Shown piece after piece: positions 1 to 9,544 of a DNA stretch of 64,000 nt; position 1 is the first letter of the stretch, and every line of letters begins with the position of its first letter. The position numbers were made by a program, and so were the translations under genes. The notes under the pieces were generated by a model. The model saw nothing but the letters and a program-made list of their open reading frames with translations. It was not told the DNA's origin and did no database searches. Origin of the DNA: Coffea arabica (taxonomy: Eukaryota; Streptophyta; Magnoliopsida; Gentianales; Rubiaceae); assembly GCF_036785885.1 (NCBI RefSeq), contig NC_092329.1:3782001-3846000 (forward strand), read 5' to 3'.

Positions 1-45
1 TTGACAGCACTAGGTACCAAGTTAAAAGTTTTTGGTTTTTGGCAG

Positions 46-96
46 GCAAGTGCTGATGTTCCATCTGATCCTTCCACTCTCCTGCCAAAGATGTAG
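46..96 (+). CDS. terminal exon of an unidentified gene (partial)
   Basis: A T-rich stretch ending in ggcag looks like an intron 3' end and is followed by an open frame of 16 codons closing with TAG at 94-96, reading ASADVPSDPSTLLPKM. Downstream sequence contains AATAAA-type signals near 491 and 552, as expected for a 3' UTR. I do not recognise the protein. A competing frame stays open to 295 but resembles no family, so I treat it as untranslated. Low certainty because nothing upstream is visible. Confidence 0.25.
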   Translation, partial: ASADVPSDPSTLLPKM

Positions 97-1154
97 AGTG
101 GCACTGGCGGCTGAAGCAATTGTTGCCACTTTGAGAGATAAATGCACCTTGTTTTACCAACTAATGGTTGTTAAATTGCGCCAGAGTTTGGATTTCCTCT
201 TCATACATATCATTTTGAATGACTCAATCGCCGCTCAGTATAAACAGTTGGTGGCAGTCTTCCATAAGCCACCTCCATGGAAGTCTAAGATCTAACTTGG
301 AAATGTGGATGTATAAAATATTGTGCTCTCTGAGTTCCTCTAGTAGGCATGCTAACCTGAGTACAGGACCATCTTGATGGTTGGAATAAAAATATGTTGT
401 TTGCTTTCACTTGCTAAACATTTTCCTGTCATGTGGTCCGAAGTATTACGAAGCTCATCTTTATGCAATGTAAGAGGTGGTCCTTTGTATGAATAAATTT
501 TTGAGTATCAATAACTAGTTAGAGTATCAATGTACGAGGTGGTCCTTTGGATCAATAAATTTTTGTATGCACTTTTTTTTTCTCTGTCATTTAATGCTGC
601 TGAGGGAAGGATATGAGGTTAAATGCCGACAGTAGGATTGCTCAAGTCAGTTTAGGCTTCTATTTTGATAAATAAATAGAATTTTAGTCATTTTCACCAA
701 GAAAAAAGGGAATGGAAAAGGAGAGCAACAGTGAGTGTGTTTGGGATAGTGTGGAATTGTTTTGATAAACAGCTGGTACTATATAATATAACAAAAATGA
801 AGATTTTGACAGACATTAAATCGACGTTGCGGATAGATTTTTGCATTTTTATCGAGGGTAATTGCATCTTCTTTTGGATTTGGATGGAGTCCAAAATTAG
901 CAAAGCACCAAGGGTCTAGTGTTCTTGAAGGAAAAAGGCACGTGCTTCCAGGCAGAAAGCCAATCTTTATGCCTGGCCAGGGTGCAAGTATCCGGCTGCC
1001 AAGCAACATTAGCCAATTGAACCTATTTCGAAGTTTTTTAGTCAAATCACAAATTGTCAATATATGGTCTCGGTTTTACAACAACTTCATTTGCGATTTT
1101 CTTCGATTGTTCTTCAGTTTCAAGCTGATCTCTTTTGCCGATGTCCGGAAGGAA
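97..1154. other. 3' UTR of the upstream gene, then promoter/leader of the RING-H2 gene
   Basis: No supportable coding region. Two closely similar segments around 465-505 and 528-570 (ggtggtcctttg followed by aataaattttt) form a short imperfect direct repeat that duplicates the polyadenylation-signal region. The part after about 700 is probably promoter and leader for the RING gene; a frame there is open from 942 in phase with the gene, but its residues show no domain. Confidence 0.4.
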
Positions 1155-1532
1155 ATGGCTTGTTCTTTGGCTGAATTACCTCCCCCTCTTTCTTGCATCA
1201 GTCTTGTTGCTATAATTATTGTATATCTTATCATATGCTACCTTGTGATCGACCTCACACACCCAAACGACGACAGAAGTGGTGACAAAGATTGTCCGGG
1301 CTTATCTGCAGAGGAATTGCAAAAAGCGGCTTGTTTCTACTACCACAAGGTAGGATCTGAATCGACCTGTGCCATATGTTTGGATGGCATCCAGAATGCA
1401 CAGTTGTGTAGAGCTTTTCCTCCCTGCAGCCATGTCTTCCATGTTCAGTGCATTGATCCTTGGTTGACCAAAAACATGACCTGTCCATCTTGTCGATCAC
1501 TTTATGAAGTTCAACAACGTTTCTGTTCTTGA
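1155..1532 (+). CDS. ATL-type RING-H2 finger E3 ubiquitin ligase, 125 aa
   Basis: Single-exon gene. I start at the ATG at 1155, which gives a short N-terminus, a hydrophobic membrane segment (about residues 17-36, SLVAIIIVYLIICYLVI), a linker with a PGLSAEEL stretch that resembles the GLD motif of ATL proteins, and a RING-H2 domain near residues 73-115: CAICL, CSHVFHVQCIDPW and CPSC supply the C-x2-C, C-x-H-x2-H-x2-C and C-x2-C zinc ligands and the conserved Trp. ATLs are membrane-anchored E3 ligases that pass ubiquitin from an E2 to substrates. At 125 residues it is shorter than most ATLs and has almost no tail after the RING. The frame continues upstream to 942, but that extension has no recognisable content. 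Substrate unknown. Confidence 0.8.
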   Translation: MACSLAELPPPLSCISLVAIIIVYLIICYLVIDLTHPNDDRSGDKDCPGLSAEELQKAACFYYHKVGSESTCAICLDGIQNAQLCRAFPPCSHVFHVQCIDPWLTKNMTCPSCRSLYEVQQRFCS

Positions 1533-1841
1533 AGATCTCACGAGTATCCACTAAGTTATAGTGCTGCGTCTGTATACAATAGATTCGTAGGTTTTCTTTC
1601 CTATCAGAATGCTCATAAGTTTTCTTGATATTTTTCGTGATGTTGCACTGATAAGTTCGAGCATGAACGTTAAATTGATCATTGCTTCGTTGTTCATATC
1701 GTCCCCATATGTTATGATTGTGTTCGAGAACAACTCGTTTCAATTCTGAGTAATTTCTTAATTAACAGAATGCAAGAGGTTCCAAACAACATTATTCGAG
1801 AGATAACGAAACCATTAACAAGCAGCTCTAAGGGTGGTCAA

Positions 1842-2435
1842 TCAGGGCTGATGAACCTCCACGACTTCAGGTGTTGCATTAAGCTCAATGACCAGCTGAG
1901 CAATTCTGTCTCCAACCTTAACTACAAAATCGACATCAGAATGATTGTACAAGATCACAAAAACTGGATTCTTGTCAGCATCTACAACACCACCTCCAAC
2001 TTCAATCGAATGATCCCATGCCAGGCTCGACCGTGCAGCTAGAAAAAGAAAGGTTAAGGCATAAGGGCATAGGCTCCTGGAAGGGAGAAAAAAAAAACAG
2101 TTCAATTATGCGGAGAAAGAATGCTATATTAGTACCAATACGACCGTAGGCTCCTGGAGGAATGTCAATGCTCAAATCTGTAGAAATCCTTGCCTTGCCT
2201 CTGGCTGGCACTTTGGTATCTGTTGCACTGAAGACCAAGTCGGAACAGAAAAAGAATCAGATTCTCGCGAGTAATATCGCTGCACATAAGAGTTAGTTTA
2301 GTACCTGAAAAGATCATGACCAGCAGAATGAAGAAACATTCTTTTAGGCAACGTAGCTCTATCAGAAAGCCTTCGTACGTATAGAAACGGCATGTAATTC
2401 TTGAGAGCTTCAGATAAGCCGATTTGATCAACCAT
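1842..2435 (-). CDS. dUTPase-like paralog with eroded active site, 139 aa
   Basis: Exons 2435-2305, 2227-2136 and 2038-1842 join in frame and share intron positions and phases with the intact dUTPase at 3009-3724, so this is a tandem duplicate. It starts [11 protein letters not shown], replacing the transit-like N-terminus of its neighbour. Motif 1 reads AGHDL (AGYDL in the intact copy) and motif 2 ARSS (PRSG). Motif 3 keeps VDAD, but the following YRG, with the tyrosine that packs under the nucleotide sugar, is replaced by KN. Motif 4 (GDRIAQL) is kept. The protein stops after VEVHQP, so the glycine-rich motif 5 is absent; a decayed trace of it is visible just beyond the stop. The open frame is intact but catalysis looks unlikely. 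It could be expressed as a non-catalytic subunit, since dUTPases are trimers sharing active sites, or be a young pseudogene. Confidence 0.65.
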
Positions 2436-3008
2436 CTTGCTCTTTGTTTGTCTGCAGAATGAGTTGGCTTTTTGCTACTAGTATTGACTATTGGGGATAG
2501 TTTATACTCAAAAAACTGTCGGCTTTGGTGGGTGGTCCATAGTAACTTTGATTTTTCAAAGAAGACTTTTCCGGTGGGCAGACCAACCAAGAGCATTGGA
2601 TAAAACACACATAGAAGGTACAAACTACGGAAATTGCTTTTCCACCGGATTTGGAATTTGGTCAGAATCGGCTGCGTATATTTACGTATCTTGAGGGTGT
2701 GTAAAAGCTTGTCCCTGATTCGCAGTGCATTTACAATATCCATCAATGAAAACTTATCAATGTTAAGAATTGGTAAATTCTGGGCAAATTTTCTGGAACA
2801 ACATCAAGCATGACCTTTGTTGTTCGTAGGATTGCGCTCGATTTTGATACAAGTTCCAGCCTAACCCATATGGATTCTGCCCTCAAATACCCAAAAACAG
2901 AACCGACCATCCATTAACAAAGTACAGGGCTACTGAATTTTAGCACTGCTACGAAATGAACTAGAAAAATAAATTCAGTTCTATCTAGATCCACAGGGGC
3001 TTTAAAGT

Positions 3009-3724
3009 TTAAACTCCGGTAGATCCAAAGCCACCAGATCCTCTGACGGTTGCATCCAGATCATCGACCTCCTCCACCTCCGGAGTCACAATTTTCTGAA
3101 CAATCAGCTGTGCAATTCTGTCACCGGGCTTGACTTCGAAATCAACGTCAGAATGGTTGAACAAAATCACCCCAACTGGACCCCTGTAGTCCGCATCGAT
3201 CACTCCAGCCCCAACATCTATTGAATTCTTCCACGTCAATCCCGACCGCGGCGCTACAACCAAACAGAAACCAATGCGAATCTTTAACATTAAACTCCAA
3301 TTAACTGAACATTAATCAGAAAATTTTATTACTATTACCAATACGGGCGTAGGTTCCTTGAGGAACGGCGATGCTCAAATCAGTAGGAATCAAAGCCTTG
3401 CCTCGGGCCGGCACCTTTGTTTCAGCAGCGCTGCCAAAATAACAAGCACCTCAAAAATCTTTTAGAGATTATTTTCCTGATTAAGAATCGGTTATTGCTC
3501 TAGCAAAAACCGGAGGAGATCAATAGATATTACCTGGAGAGATCATAGCCAGCGGAAAGGGGAGAACCCCTAGAGGGCAAGATTGCATTATCAGACAGCC
3601 GTTTGACTAGAAAAAAAGGGGGTGCCTGTTGGATTGAACAATTTTCACGGTCGAGTTTCTGGACTTTTGGAGTGGGTTCTTTGACTTCAGGGCTATGGTT
3701 TTGGTGATTCATGTCTTGGGCCAT
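3009..3724 (-). CDS. DUT: dUTP diphosphatase (dUTPase), 175 aa
   Basis: Exons 3724-3534, 3430-3339 and 3253-3009 give 175 residues. The enzyme hydrolyses dUTP to dUMP and pyrophosphate, keeping uracil out of DNA and feeding dTMP synthesis. All five family motifs are visible: SAGYDLS (motif 1), ARIAPRSGL (motif 2), [13 protein letters not shown] (motif 3, with the catalytic Asp and sugar-stacking Tyr), GDRIAQL (motif 4) and [10 protein letters not shown] (motif 5, the phosphate-binding arm). The N-terminal 45 or so residues ([10 protein letters not shown]...) lie outside the catalytic core and are rich in polar residues. I chose the ATG at 3724 because the frame upstream lacks family similarity. 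A shorter paralog lies 0.6 kb downstream in the same orientation. Confidence 0.92.
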
Positions 3725-5431
3725 GGAGAAAGAACTCAAAGAAGCAGGAGGTTGACGAGGGTAATTAATTAATCTGGGTATTTGCTGGAAATATGATGGA
3801 TTTCGCTTGGTAGAGAAGTTGGAGAAATTGGTGGGACTGGGGATAATAGAGAGGAAGATTGTCCTGGACATGAGGGAATGCGGAGACCAATGGCGCCAAG
3901 ATTTCCCGCCATACCATCCTAAAAGTAAATGCACCCTCCAGTCTCCACCAAAAAAGACTGCAACTTTTGTTTGGATATCCAATGCAATCAATTAATTTTT
4001 TTGCAAATGAAAACATATCCAAACACACAAGTAGGAAGTTATTTGGAAAAAAAAATTTTGAAATAATTTGTAGCACTTTTATTGTGTTTTAATGCATTTA
4101 AGATAAAAACATGTAATTAAAAAATATATTTATAATACGATCATAAACTTCTGCTAATGTTAATAAATTTATCCTACATATTTATATGTAGACGCTTATA
4201 TGTCATCGGACAAGTTTTATCACAAAAATCATGCCTACACGGCTATACCTTTTAACTTTATCAAGACTACAAAACTATAACCAAATTCTTTTTTTTTATT
4301 TTTTTGATAATAACCAAATTCTTAAATAGCCTGAGCACCATTAGCGCCCTGTTTGAATTCATCATAATTGACATTGGCAAGAGGTTCATAGGTGCAACTT
4401 TTTGCACATCTAGGGACTTTGATTTAACTATTTTTTATACACACTAGCCATCTGCGACATATGATCATAAGTCCAAGCCTGCTTGTCAAAATAGCCATCA
4501 TGTAAGCTCACGTCTTCTACTTCTGACATCGCACACAGGCATATGTTTGCTTAAAGAAATCCACGGAAAAGATAAGATTATGCCAATACATAATTAACGG
4601 CCGATAACTAGAGTCCGCCGGATGGACCTTAACTGATGCCAATTTTGTTAATTTATTTACCAATCTAAAACGTGAGTGACTTCTCATGGGCCAAACTTTG
4701 AGTAATATGATTTCTACTGAATTTATTAAAGCTTGAGTTTAAGCTGCTCCAAAAATGTACCGAGTCAAACTTAAGCTTGGTTTTTTGTTGCTGCATTAAT
4801 CTTAGGATAGAAAATGTAGCGAGTCAAATTTAAGCTTGATTTTAGTTGTTCGATGAATTCTAAATCTTAAGGCTTGAAAAAATGTAGCGAGTTAAATTTA
4901 ATCTTGACTTTATTTGCTCGATCGATCCCCTATTCTAGTATGAGTTCAGTAAAGTTTTTTGCCTCTATCAAATTCAAACTTTCACTACCGTAAGTGCAAA
5001 AATCGTATGCCAATATAGGAAATATCTTAGTGTTAATCTCACGTAGAAGATGGATCAACTATTGATACTATTTAAGTTCCTTTATTATTTAAACAATCAC
5101 AAGTCAAAGCAAATAATTTACACTAAAAACATGTAGAATACTGTAATAACAAGGCTCGTAGGATTATTGAATTCCTTTCTATACTAGCATAGGAATTATC
5201 ATATCAATTTAAATTGCATAACCACGTTAAGATTTTTTGAAACAAATTCAAGTAGTTTTTAGTTTTTGGGTATTTTGTTGTATCTTTTCACTAGCAAGAT
5301 TTATTTTGATAAATTTTGTGAAACCAAAATTTAGAGGCATTACTACTCAGCCTAAGTATTTAAAACCACATAGCCTACCCATAGAAATGTATACATTGAT
5401 CACCATATTGCTCCTTCTTATTTGAATTACA
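3725..5431. other. AT-rich spacer between dUTPase and the Helitron-like insert
   Basis: No gene is recognisable. The first 250 bases are probably dUTPase promoter and leader. Around 4752-4925 three degenerate direct repeats of roughly 60-67 bp share aaaatgta, cgagt and aaattTAAgCTTGa cores. The remainder is unstructured AT-rich DNA. Confidence 0.5.
4752..4925. repeat. three degenerate tandem repeats, period about 60-67 bp
   Basis: Copies begin near 4752, 4811 and 4878. Each reads approximately aaaatgtaGCGAGTcaaa followed by ttaagcttg and a T-rich stretch. They have diverged by point changes and small indels. Function not apparent. Confidence 0.55.
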
Positions 5432-5571
5432 CTAGCAGAAATATACCGTGCTTGCGCACGGTAAAGAATTAATGTAATGCCCAGTAGGAGCATTACAGAG
5501 CATGAATTTAATAAAGTACTATAATTTGTATTTGTAGTATGTTGAGTAAAAATTAGGTAGTATAGGGGAGA
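5432..5571 (-). mobile_element. miniature Helitron-like element, 140 bp
   Basis: Read on the minus strand, the element begins TCTCCCCTATACTACC and ends with a hairpin, TACCGTGC-GCAA-GCACGGTA, followed 8 bases later by CTAG. This matches the Helitron pattern of a 5' TC, a 3' hairpin and a CTRR terminus. The flanking bases are A (5431) and T (5572) on the plus strand, the expected AT insertion dinucleotide with no target duplication. It is far too short to encode anything, so it would be non-autonomous. The 3' end is convincing; the 5' end is inferred from the TC and the flanking T. Confidence 0.55.
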
Positions 5572-5999
5572 TAATTATAAAGATGGAAAAAAGGATACAC
5601 TAACCATTAATTCAAATGACATAGCCATCTAAATCAAGAATCCAAAGGGTAGTAGAAATTTATTTGTTGCCATCTTACGCGGAATTTGGTGAGCAGCGGA
5701 ATGCAATTATAAATTAAGGAAATGGAGAACCTGGCATTAATTAAAAAGGGGATAATTAAAGTAGAATATAATAAATTTAAATATTTGTCCCACTGTCAGT
5801 GCAACAGATTTTTAAAAAATTGTAGGCATTTAAAGTGAAGAGATAACTCCATGTAGGCAAAATAATTTCCTGTATTTGATAGAATTAAAGAACATTAATT
5901 CGGCTGCAATTTCCTAAATGGTTGGAATAAATCTGCGGACTGCAAAGGTAAATTGCGTATGGAAAAAATAAAGGACAATAGAAGCTGGCATTCATATGC
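5572..5999. other. spacer and probable 3' UTR of the B3 gene
   Basis: AT-rich, no open frame of interest. The last 100 bases are the likely 3' UTR of the minus-strand B3 gene. Confidence 0.4.
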
Positions 6000-7116
6000 C
6001 TAGTGAACATATAAGAAGGACAAGGTTTCTCCTGGAATAAACGTAAAAGAAGTTGGCTTAGTTTTACTGGTCGGTGCATCAGAGAAGATGCAGAACTTAT
6101 TGTACCAAGGGAACAACTTTTCGACTCCACGCTTGTCGAAGATGAGGACAGTATAGCAGGACTTTGTTTCAGGGATAAATACTAAAGCGTCGCCAAATTG
6201 TAGCTGATGCTCAAAAGTAAATGTGTTCCAATTTGTTGCAAACCGTCTTCGACGCATTCCAACTGTGATTATCTTGTTTCCAGTTCGTAGGGTCACCAGA
6301 GGAGTTCTGTCACCGTGTATGAAGAAGGATACAAATTTGGGCACTTTCTGTTGTTAACCAAAAGGAAAAAGTTATTAGTGGGAAAGAAAGCAGCGAATGA
6401 AAAAATAAAAGAAGAGATAACTGAAGCTTACAAAATTATGTTGGTTTTCCTCAGTGAAGATCTCATAGAATGATAGACCATCAGCGATGTCTTGAACGAA
6501 ATCTGGTTTCATTGCTGATGCTACTCTCTGACACTGCATTCTTTGTTCTGTGTTTCATAAAAAAAGGTAAGCGTACAAAGCTGGCAAATTAAACAAGGAC
6601 AATGCTAAAAATCTGGAAGTGTTTAAGCATGAGAAAACTAACTTTTTGCGATAACATGTTCTGGAGCGTCCAACAAACTAGGTAGTGGATGACTCCAAGG
6701 TAAGTAGCCATGCGTTTTTGTTGCTGAGTAATGGAGGACGTCGAACATCAAGTTTCCGGAATGTCGAAGGAACATTGTGTCGTTTTCATGGATGATATTA
6801 TTCTCGCAGAAGTCTTGCCAACCTTCTCCAAACCAAGTTTCTAAAATGCTGATAGTCCATGTTCTATAGCCTTCTCGAATAGTTATTGTACGCTGTTGAT
6901 GGTTTCTTAGAAGCAGCAGAAATTGAGCAGGGAATATCTAATTATTTTGAAAAACTTTGGTTATCATTAAAAAAGGCATATGTCATGAGGGAAAAAACTA
7001 TACAGAATCAAAAGTACCTGATTAGAACCGCTACTCCTAAAGAAGAAGCAGCATTCCATGCTGCCGGTAATATTTGGCGGAAGACTGGAGGATCCAACGC
7101 TTTCAGAGAACTCCAT
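6000..7116 (-). CDS. B3-domain (REM-type) DNA-binding protein, 285 aa
   Basis: Exons 7116-7018, 6937-6643, 6547-6432 and 6347-6000 join in frame. The first B3 domain (about residues 34-110) shows IFPAQFLLLL, REGYRTWTISI, GWQDFCENN and LMFDVLHYS, matching the strand order of plant B3 folds. The second (about 146-265) shows FYEIFTEE, KVPKFVSFF, GMRRRRFATNW, QFGDALVF and CYTVLIFD. B3 proteins bind DNA in the major groove, and REM members act mostly in reproductive and meristem tissues. The N-terminal strand of the first domain (usually FFK-type) is missing from the spliced product: an FFKII-like reading exists just upstream at 6937-6965 but in another frame. Either the exon border differs from mine or the first domain is truncated. 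Targets unknown. Confidence 0.7.
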
Positions 7117-7757
7117 GCTTGGTTGTTATAAGTGTAATTAGCTTCTGAGGCTGAATATTTTAGAAGGCTGTTCTTGGCATATATATATAGGGCCTTCATA
7201 ACATAAACAGATAGCATTAATTGGCCTGTAAGAGTATCTGGTAACCAGTGAATTTATTTAAAATGGTTGAACTAATAGCTGTAGGATCAGTAATGGATGC
7301 AGAAAAGGCAGTCTTGGAAAGATGCAGCGTGGTTTGATGTTTGAAGCCAACAGTTAAGTCATGGCACATTGTTTCAGAAGGAATGAACGGGAAAGGTAAA
7401 AGCTTTGATAAATGCACTGGAGAGTGGAACGTTCTTTGCTGCTGGCAGTCAATGCTAATTCCAAACAAAATGAATGGTACAGGATGATTATAGCGCCTAT
7501 GGTACTTGATATGGTAACATTATAGATTATGACGTTTCTAAATTAAGTTGCAAAAGACATGCAAATTAACAGGCAAAAAGTAAGAGTGTGTAGAAATACA
7601 AAGATCAGATGCATGAAAATTCCTTAGCATTTGCTAGGCACATCAGTAGCATGATAGTGGTAAAAAAAGTGTTGAGACTTGGTGTCATTCACCACACAAA
7701 AAGGCACCTAGGAGCCAACGCAGAAAAAAAAATAGTTTGCTTGGAAAGGAAACAATT
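7117..7757. other. spacer between the B3 and RPA-like genes
   Basis: Probable promoter and leader of the B3 gene and 3' UTR of the RPA-like gene. An 83-codon minus-strand frame at 7217-7468 matches nothing I know and lacks splice context. Confidence 0.35.
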
Positions 7758-9544
7758 CTAAGCTTGTCTGGCTTTTTTCTTGGGGCTGGGCTGAAGAGCT
7801 TCAGAGCTTAATTGCCTCTGCTCATCTGACTCGTCAAATTTTTGAAGAAGAGAAACTTTAGCTTTAGAAGAAGACATTCCGCCTGCTGAAAAGTAGTAAC
7901 CATACCTGACTCAGTAAGATGCCTCTTCTATAGAAAAACAAGTATGGCTATTCATGCACATGTGAAACAAAGATGATTAAGTAGAGGCTATAACCTGATG
8001 AAGGACAAATAAAGCCCTGTTCACTGGAGCCTGTAACAGAAACTTGTTCATGAGAAGCTTCCTTGTAGTATACCATTGTGAAACGTTGTTTTGCATCAGC
8101 CAAGGGAACCTGTACAGGTCTTATATACGCAAGGAATTTCTTGGATTTTAGGTCCTCATGCAGAACCTCAAGTGGTAGCACCATATTTTGCAATGGACAA
8201 AACAAAAGAATGTATATACATATACATAAATACATATACATATGTGCTGACACGGCATGGTAAGAGCAAACCTGAAAATAATGCTCCATTGCTTCTTTTG
8301 CTGTGAACGTTAGCAGTTTCTCAGCTAAATCGCCAAACATTGTGGCTGTGACTGTTCCGGTGTCATCAGAGAGGTCAACATCAAATTTACACCTATTAAA
8401 TATGCAAGTTTTATATAAGGCACAACAGAGGAAACGAAATGATAATGTAATGAGCAGCAGCAGAAGAAATGATAAGAAACAAATAAAGTAATGATGGTCA
8501 GACCTTGGTTCAGCCTTGTGCTTTTGTTTACAAGTATTACACATGAACAAGACATCATAATCGGCAGACGTGGAGCGGAAGCATTTTTCACACCCCATGT
8601 ACCAAAATTTTTGGAAGATGTGATCAAATGAGAATGATGCTTTGACCCACACATTCTGAGAATAAAGCCAGTATATGAATTAGCCAAACTATTTGAAGGC
8701 TGAAATCCACTGATAATGCTGCAATCAAGACAGTACCTTGTGTTTTGAGCTGATATTTGATATATCAGTAATTTTTTGATCTGCTTGGAAAGAAAGATCA
8801 AGATTGTATCGATTGTATGTTTTCTTTGCAACAATGTTTGCAAGGCATTTGGCATTTCTACTTGCCCTGTGTATAGGATATTAAAATGGTGAGCCAAGCA
8901 GGGAAAAGAGCATTTTTTTATGCGTACTCGAGGTTGAAAAATAAAAGAGTGGCACCAGCTCGTAAGTATCTCTGATTGTCAAGAAACAGATAATGTATAT
9001 AAAGTCCATAAGCAACAAATACTGAAAACTATAAGAGCAGAACCAGTTTTTGAGTTCCCTTGCTTCTTGGACAGGTGGATTCACAAGGATTGCTGAATCA
9101 AACCAAGTAGAAAGAGCCACTTCTTAAAAAAAAAAAGAGGAAGCAATATGTGATTTGAAAAAATGAACAGATAGAAAAGGTTAGACGGCAAAACATGTAA
9201 CCGGCAACTGTTATACTCACCATTATAATTTTGAACCTTTAGCCTTCTTCCAATAAGAACAGGATAGTTCTGAATTTTTGAAATAATCTTGGAGCCTTCA
9301 TTGTCAATAAAAGCATTTCACATAGACAGCATAAGTGTCTGCAATCTGACATATTTGAAACAGAGGAACTATTATTTTTTTTGTTTGGAAAAGGCTGCAA
9401 TCTGCAACACCAGATAGTTATTGTATACAAAAACAAAGATTTCTTACTATTCATTAACAAGAACGAGCTTCTGGACTCGTGCTTCCTTTGAATTAACGGT
9501 GACAGTTTTTTCATCCAAAGCAGCAATAACAATTCCCATAATAT
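7758..9544 (-). CDS. RPA70-like single-stranded DNA-binding protein, N-terminal part missing or damaged
   Basis: Exons 9122-9044, 8866-8737, 8655-8504, 8392-8272, 8166-7995 and 7885-7758 join in frame and encode the C-terminal half of a plant RPA1-like protein. Visible are RRLKVQNYN and STWFDSAILVNPP from the middle OB fold, then the DBD-C zinc ribbon (WYMGCEKC ... CNTCKQK, four cysteines) with FDVDLSDDTGTVTATMFG after it, ending in a basic tail, SPKKKARQA. RPA70 coats single-stranded DNA in replication and repair; many plant relatives are divergent and some travel in Helitrons. Upstream, 9544-9448 (GIVIAALDEKTVTV) and about 9338-9221 are clearly homologous, but I find no in-frame junction between them, and a TGA (9320-9318) sits where the family usually has the Trp of TLW. 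No first OB fold is visible. It may be a decaying gene or one with an alternative start. Confidence 0.6.
8197..8245. repeat. TATACA-type microsatellite
   Basis: Imperfect repeats of tatacatatacataaata lie just before the exon starting at 8166 on the minus strand. They abut the acceptor and may have displaced it: a conserved-looking MVLPLE reading lies in the stretch I had to leave outside the exon. Confidence 0.6.

Noticed and set aside
32-295. 87-codon open frame at the window start
   Set aside because: Begins within a splice acceptor region and resembles no protein; a shorter frame with a natural stop fits a terminal exon better.
942-1154. N-terminal extension of the RING-H2 frame
   Set aside because: Open in phase but without conserved residues; the ATG at 1155 gives the usual ATL layout.
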